Positions 60,736-64,000 of a stretch of 64,000 bases of DNA are shown one piece after another. The DNA comes from Mycobacterium sp. 852013-50091_SCH5140682 (GTDB taxonomy: Bacteria > Actinomycetota > Actinomycetes > Mycobacteriales > Mycobacteriaceae). Within the stretch, counting starts at the first letter, position 1; each line of letters opens with the position of its first letter. The notes under the pieces are model-generated. The model saw nothing but the letters and a program-made list of their open reading frames with translations, was not told where the DNA came from and did no database searches. Location: assembly GCF_001665685.1 (NCBI RefSeq), contig NZ_LZTB01000119.1, positions 111,728-175,727 of the forward strand, in the 5' to 3' direction. Both the position numbers and the translations under genes were made by a program.

Positions 60736-61425
60736 ATGTCGTCGCTTTCGCCCCGCCCGCGGCCGGAAACGCTGACCGACATGGCTTATCAGCAGCTGCG
60801 CACGGCGATCTTGAATGGGCAGTTCGTGGCGGGCCAGCTGACAAGCATCGTCTCACTTGCATCCACACTGGGCATGAGTCGCAGTCCTGTGCGTTCGGCG
60901 GTGGAGCGACTGGCCGTCGAGGGGTTGGTCACTGCCACCAGTGGTGGCATTTTGGTTGCCAATCCAGGGCGCCATGAGCTGCTGGATGCCCTTGCGGTGC
61001 GTGCACCGCTGGAGGGCTTGGCCGCCAAGCTGGCCGCCCCACAGTTCGATCAGGATGACCTGGCCAAACTGGCCGAGATCCATTCCCGCTTTGCCGCAGC
61101 GGTAAACGATGACGACCCGATCACGGCCCGCGCGGTCGATTTGGAATTCCACCAGCTCATTCAGTCGTTGTGCGGAAACGCGTGTCTGGTGGAGATGCTG
61201 GAGCGGGTTCAGGCTCGGGTGATACTGGCGACGTACTCCACCGCATGGAGCACCAACCAGCGTGCCGCGGTCGCAGAGCATGCCCGAATTGTCTCGGCGC
61301 TGGAGAATCAGGACGGTGATGCCGCGGAGCGGGCGGCCATGCTCCACCTGCACAACCTGGTGGATCGGATACGCCTGGAGTGGAAGCGCCGCGACGCCGC
61401 CGGCAGCGAGTTGGCGGCCGGCTGA
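60736..61425 (+). CDS. GntR-family (FadR/FCD) transcriptional regulator
   Basis: 229 residues from ATG 60736, after GAGAGGGTGG. An N-terminal winged helix (TLTDMAYQQLRTAILNGQFVAGQLTSIVSLASTLGMSRSPVRSAVERLAVEGLV) is joined to the FCD helical effector domain (LLDALAVRAPLEGLAAKLAAPQF, VDLEFHQLIQSLCGNACLVEMLE). FCD proteins often bind a carboxylate with a metal. Five CTGCATGCAG-like sites flank this gene and its neighbours, so it is the likely regulator of the LLM, 2-hydroxy-acid dehydrogenase and DJ-1 genes. Confidence 0.9.
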   Translation: MSSLSPRPRPETLTDMAYQQLRTAILNGQFVAGQLTSIVSLASTLGMSRSPVRSAVERLAVEGLVTATSGGILVANPGRHELLDALAVRAPLEGLAAKLAAPQFDQDDLAKLAEIHSRFAAAVNDDDPITARAVDLEFHQLIQSLCGNACLVEMLERVQARVILATYSTAWSTNQRAAVAEHARIVSALENQDGDAAERAAMLHLHNLVDRIRLEWKRRDAAGSELAAG

Positions 61426-61436
61426 TCGACGATCGA

Positions 61437-61456
61437 GCCCGCCCGCCGGGGCGGGC
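61437..61456. terminator. GC-rich hairpin between convergent genes
   Basis: GCCCGCC and GGCGGGC (7-base arms) with a 6-base loop, placed 12 bases after the gntR stop and 24 bases from the stop of the convergent dehydrogenase. There is no T-tract, as is common for mycobacterial terminators. Position and stem strength support a bidirectional terminator. Confidence 0.5.
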
Positions 61457-61479
61457 GTGCCGCCCCCGGCATAGCCGTC

Positions 61480-62718
61480 CTAATTGTCCCGCAGCCGAAT
61501 GTGATCAGGGGTCAGGTCTTTGATCGAACGGGCACCGAGAAGTTGCATCGTTCTGCCGATCTCGTCATGCAGGATTGCGGTAAGCCGGCGGACGCCGTGT
61601 TCACCGGCCGCCATCAGCGCATACAGGGGTGCGCGCCCGAGCAGTGCCGCGGATGCACCCATGCACAGGGCCGCAACAACATCGGCGCCGTTGGTGATGC
61701 CCCCATCAACAAAGATCTCTGCCTGGCCACCGACGGCCGCGGCGATGGTCGGCAATTGCTCAAGCGGCACCCGAGCGCGGTCGAGTTGGCGACCGCCGTG
61801 GTTGCTCACGACAATCCCGTCGACGCCACAGTCCACGGCGCGGACCGCGTCGTCTGCCGATTGAACACCCTTGACGATGAGCTTGCCGGGCCAGCACGAA
61901 CGTAGCCAGGCAAGATCGTCGGTGGTGATCGTCGGGTCAAAAAGTTGTTGTGCCAGTTCGGCTACCGTGCCGTGCCAGTTATGCAGCGACGCGAATTCCA
62001 GCTGGGGAGTTGTCAACAGATCAAACCACCACCACGGCCTTATTGCCCCGTCGAGGAAAGTCCGCACGCTCAGGCGGGGTGGGATCGTCATCCCGTTGCG
62101 CACATCCCGCAGGCGGGATCCGGGAACAGCCGTGTCGACGGTCATCACCAGCGCCTCGTACCCGGCAAGTGCCGCACGTTCGATGAGCTCGCGGCTCTTG
62201 TCGCGGTCTCGCCACAAGTACAGCTGAAACCATCGGCGTCCTCGGGGAGCTGCTTGGGCGACCGACTCAATCGACGTTGTTCCCATGGTCGACAACGCAT
62301 AGGGAATCCCCGCCGCTGCGGCCGCGCGCGCGACCGCGCGCTCGCCGTCGCGATGCATTACGCGTGTGAAGCCCGTCGGGCCGATGATGACTGGCATCGC
62401 CGCGGGTCGCCCCAGCACCGTCGAACTGGTGTCGATATCACCGACGTCGTGTAAGACGCGGGGGCAGAACTCGATGCGGTCGAACATCTGTCGCGAGCGG
62501 CGGAGGGACACTTCGTTCTCCGCTCCCCCATCGACGTAGTCGAACACCGCTCTGGGAGCACGCCTACGGGAGATGCGGCGGAAATCATCGGTGCATGCAG
62601 CTGACGCAGCCCGACGCCGAGGCCCGTTGAGCACGAATGGTTTAGGTGTGAGCAGCGGCGCAATCTCCGACCACCGCGGCCACTGGCGTCCTCCGGGGCG
62701 CTCACACACGTCCGTCAT
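61480..62718 (-). CDS. FMN-dependent 2-hydroxy-acid dehydrogenase/oxidase
   Basis: 412 residues from ATG 62718, after AAGGAA; a longer frame upstream would cross an operator. The FMN alpha-hydroxy-acid family is clear: FDYVDGGAENEVSLRRSRQMFDRIEF, GPTGFTRVMHRDGERAVARAAAAAGIPYALSTMGTTSIE, GVDGIVVSNHGGRQLD (catalytic His307), IFVDGGITNGADVVAAL and GRAPLYALMAAGEHG. It oxidises lactate, mandelate or glycolate-like acids. Site 4 of the GntR motif lies 62 bases upstream. Confidence 0.9.
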   Translation of the reverse strand: MTDVCERPGGRQWPRWSEIAPLLTPKPFVLNGPRRRAASAACTDDFRRISRRRAPRAVFDYVDGGAENEVSLRRSRQMFDRIEFCPRVLHDVGDIDTSSTVLGRPAAMPVIIGPTGFTRVMHRDGERAVARAAAAAGIPYALSTMGTTSIESVAQAAPRGRRWFQLYLWRDRDKSRELIERAALAGYEALVMTVDTAVPGSRLRDVRNGMTIPPRLSVRTFLDGAIRPWWWFDLLTTPQLEFASLHNWHGTVAELAQQLFDPTITTDDLAWLRSCWPGKLIVKGVQSADDAVRAVDCGVDGIVVSNHGGRQLDRARVPLEQLPTIAAAVGGQAEIFVDGGITNGADVVAALCMGASAALLGRAPLYALMAAGEHGVRRLTAILHDEIGRTMQLLGARSIKDLTPDHIRLRDN

Positions 62719-62779
62719 TGCGAGTTCCTTCCGTCCGAATTTCTGCAGCGACTTCACGCACACCGCCACTTCCTACAAG

Positions 62780-62789
62780 TTGCATGCAG
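62780..62789. promoter_or_regulatory. TTGCATGCAG operator, site 4
   Basis: A one-base variant of CTGCATGCAG, 62 bases before the 2-hydroxy-acid dehydrogenase start. Confidence 0.55.
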
Positions 62790-62893
62790 GTCGTAGATGG
62801 GAATGATTACGCGAATCTGCGCTGTTGCTGACAGTACGCCCAGCACATTGGCGATGTCGAGCCCTTTCAACGGAGACCGGGACTTGACATAGC

Positions 62894-62903
62894 CTGCATG
62901 CAG
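62894..62903. promoter_or_regulatory. CTGCATGCAG operator, site 5
   Basis: Perfect palindrome between the divergent dehydrogenase and DJ-1/PfpI genes, followed directly by a further GATGCAGG half-site. It lies 96 bases before the DJ-1 gene start. Confidence 0.6.
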
Positions 62904-62998
62904 GATGCAGGGTGTGAGGTGTCCCACAACACCATCATTCGAAATATCGCGACGTTGGACGCGACGGTGTCGCGCCACAGGTTCGAAAGGACCGACAG

Positions 62999-63805
62999 AT
63001 GAACGAACGCACACCTCGGATCGTTATCCCACTGCCAGACAACGATTTCGACACCACTGAGTCGGCCATCACGTGGCAGACATTCGTCGACAACGGTTTC
63101 GACATCGTCTTTGCCACCGAATTCGGGCGGGTGGCGGCGTGCGATCAGCGGCTGCTCTCCAGTGGCTGGTTCAACCCCTTACCCGCTGGGGCGGACGCTG
63201 TCCTCGCCTACAGGAGGATGATTGGTTCCGAGCGCTTCCGCTCGCCGATCACCTACCGAGACATATCCGTCGACGACTTCGACGCAATTCACTTGTCCGG
63301 CGGGCATTCGCCAGGAATGCGTCAGTACCTCGACAGCGACGTGCTTCAGCGCAAAGTGGTCGACTTCGCACACGCGGGCAAAACTATCGGGGCCATCTGC
63401 CACGGTGTACTCGTTCCCGCTCGTGCGATCGACCCGAAGACCGGCAAGAGCATTCTGGATGGCCACCGTGCGACGACGCTGACCCTGCCGCTGGAAAAAT
63501 GGGCGTTCCGCACCACATTCTTCCGTGTCGGGCGGCGCTACAGAACGTACTGGAAATACACCGAGACCGAAGTGAAGGCGGCGGTCGGAGACCGGGGCCA
63601 GCTTCTTCGTGGTCAAAGCGTGGACATTCCGTTTGTCGTCGACGATGGCCAGTTCCTGACAGGGCGCTATCCCCTCGATGTCCCGCTCTACGCCGAGACA
63701 TTCACGCGCAAGCTCGCCGCCGCCAGTTCGGTGAAACACGCAGATGTACACCACATCAACGGCAATCCCTCCGCGCAGGCTACTGGCTCGGGACGATCGG
63801 AGTGA
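62999..63805 (+). CDS. DJ-1/PfpI (Hsp31-like) family protein
   Basis: 268 residues; ATG 62999 has GAAAGGA upstream. Nucleophile-elbow Cys134 is in TIGAICHGVLVPARA, with the preceding FDAIHLSGGHSPGMRQYLDSD loop and an N-terminal IVIPLPDNDFDTTES (acid residue). DJ-1/Hsp31-like proteins act as glyoxalases, amidases or deglycases. It starts the second half of the GntR cluster and is followed after 5 bases by an LLM monooxygenase gene. Confidence 0.85.
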   Translation: MNERTPRIVIPLPDNDFDTTESAITWQTFVDNGFDIVFATEFGRVAACDQRLLSSGWFNPLPAGADAVLAYRRMIGSERFRSPITYRDISVDDFDAIHLSGGHSPGMRQYLDSDVLQRKVVDFAHAGKTIGAICHGVLVPARAIDPKTGKSILDGHRATTLTLPLEKWAFRTTFFRVGRRYRTYWKYTETEVKAAVGDRGQLLRGQSVDIPFVVDDGQFLTGRYPLDVPLYAETFTRKLAAASSVKHADVHHINGNPSAQATGSGRSE

Positions 63806-63810
63806 CCGCT

Positions 63811-64000
63811 ATGAACGCACTCTCAGTGATCGATGAAGCACGTGATCGGTCGGGTGTTAATGCGTTGTTCGGGGATAACCGGTTGAAGTTGGGGTTGTTC
63901 GGCATCAACTGCGATCGCGGATGCGCGATGACGTTGTCGCCGGATGTGCCGGTGTTGACCTGGGAATACACCAAACGCGTCGCCCAACTCGCCGACCGCG
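63811..64000 (+). CDS. LLM-class flavin-dependent monooxygenase (3' end outside window)
   Basis: ATG 63811 is 5 bases after the DJ-1 stop and has GGAG upstream. The 63 visible residues include NALFGDNRLKLGLFGINCDR, then GCAMTLSPDVPVLTWEYTKRVAQLADR. This is the opening of a bacterial luciferase-like monooxygenase (RutA/SsuD type), with the L-G-L-F-G-x-N strand and W-x-x-x-x-x-A-x-L-A-D helix. It is probably coexpressed with the DJ-1 gene. Confidence 0.8.
   Translation, partial: MNALSVIDEARDRSGVNALFGDNRLKLGLFGINCDRGCAMTLSPDVPVLTWEYTKRVAQLADR

Noticed and set aside
1..64000. CRISPR arrays, tRNA/rRNA genes, intact insertion sequences, phage genes
   Set aside because: I looked for repeat-spacer units, tRNA-like folds, transposases with terminal repeats and phage proteins and found none that I could support by eye.

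Overview
The window is high-GC DNA with GTG/TTG starts, purine-rich AAGGAGG-type ribosome binding sites and many short-overlap operons. It looks like a chromosomal segment of an actinomycete, most likely a rapidly growing mycobacterium (Mycolicibacterium-like). Supporting markers are a full carboxylic acid reductase, an Rv1355c/MoeY-like E1-nitroreductase fusion, two F420/flavin luciferase-like oxidoreductases, and many TetR/MarR/LysR/GntR/MerR/ArsR regulators paired with small catabolic operons. I saw no rRNA, tRNA, CRISPR array, phage or intact insertion sequence. It reads as an accessory metabolic region with several decayed gene fragments.

Layout. 1-2301: 3' part of a glycerophosphodiester phosphodiesterase, then a reverse operon (NTF2-like protein plus NmrA-type reductase). 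2736-7803: carboxylic acid reductase (car), then a TetR regulator divergent from an aldo/keto reductase with two matching palindromes between them. 7868-16372: LysR regulator divergent from a long operon of kdgD, 2-oxoglutarate-semialdehyde dehydrogenase, an SsuABC/TauABC-type ABC transporter, an M24 peptidase-like hydrolase and a RidA protein. 16539-21664: a nitronate monooxygenase remnant, a prolyl oligopeptidase, and a winged-helix regulator divergent from a gamma-glutamyltransferase-like enzyme over a perfect inverted repeat. 22384-32158: ArsR-type regulator, methyltransferase, M20 peptidase, polar amino acid ABC transporter, threonine-synthase-like PLP enzyme and amidohydrolase, linked by three copies of an ATTAGA-N6-TCTAAT operator-like site.

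32324-33993 is a small reverse operon of SAM methyltransferase, a 45-residue peptide and an ImmA/IrrE-like protein whose HExxH is HQxxH. 34109-39338: dienelactone hydrolase, TetR, cytochrome P450 and the MoeY-like protein. 40083-41676: two hypothetical proteins and a methyltransferase. 41719-46991: two small redox operons, each divergent from its own MarR regulator, with shared TTGGTTGA-type half sites and a large inverted repeat. 47156-50113: MerR regulator convergent with a DPP-IV-like peptidase; both promoters carry the same 23-bp motif.

50427-54973: FAH hydrolase, SMP-30-like protein, VOC protein and FAD monooxygenase in a reverse aromatic-degradation-like operon, divergent from a TetR with two AACGATCGTTTCG sites. 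54974-57290: truncated alpha/beta hydrolase, ABC-F protein, truncated APC permease. 57902-64000: Old Yellow Enzyme homologue with a degenerate active site, then a GntR-controlled cluster (LLM oxidoreductase, GntR, FMN-dependent 2-hydroxy-acid dehydrogenase, DJ-1/PfpI protein, partial LLM monooxygenase) marked by five CTGCATGCAG-type sites.

The recurring theme is locally regulated catabolic cassettes, several centred on peptide or amino-acid-conjugate hydrolysis (M24, prolyl oligopeptidase, GGT-like, M20, DPP-IV-like, amidohydrolase). The strongest leads are the operator-defined regulons at 22-32 kb and 60-64 kb, and the methyltransferase/peptide/IrrE-like operon at 32-34 kb.
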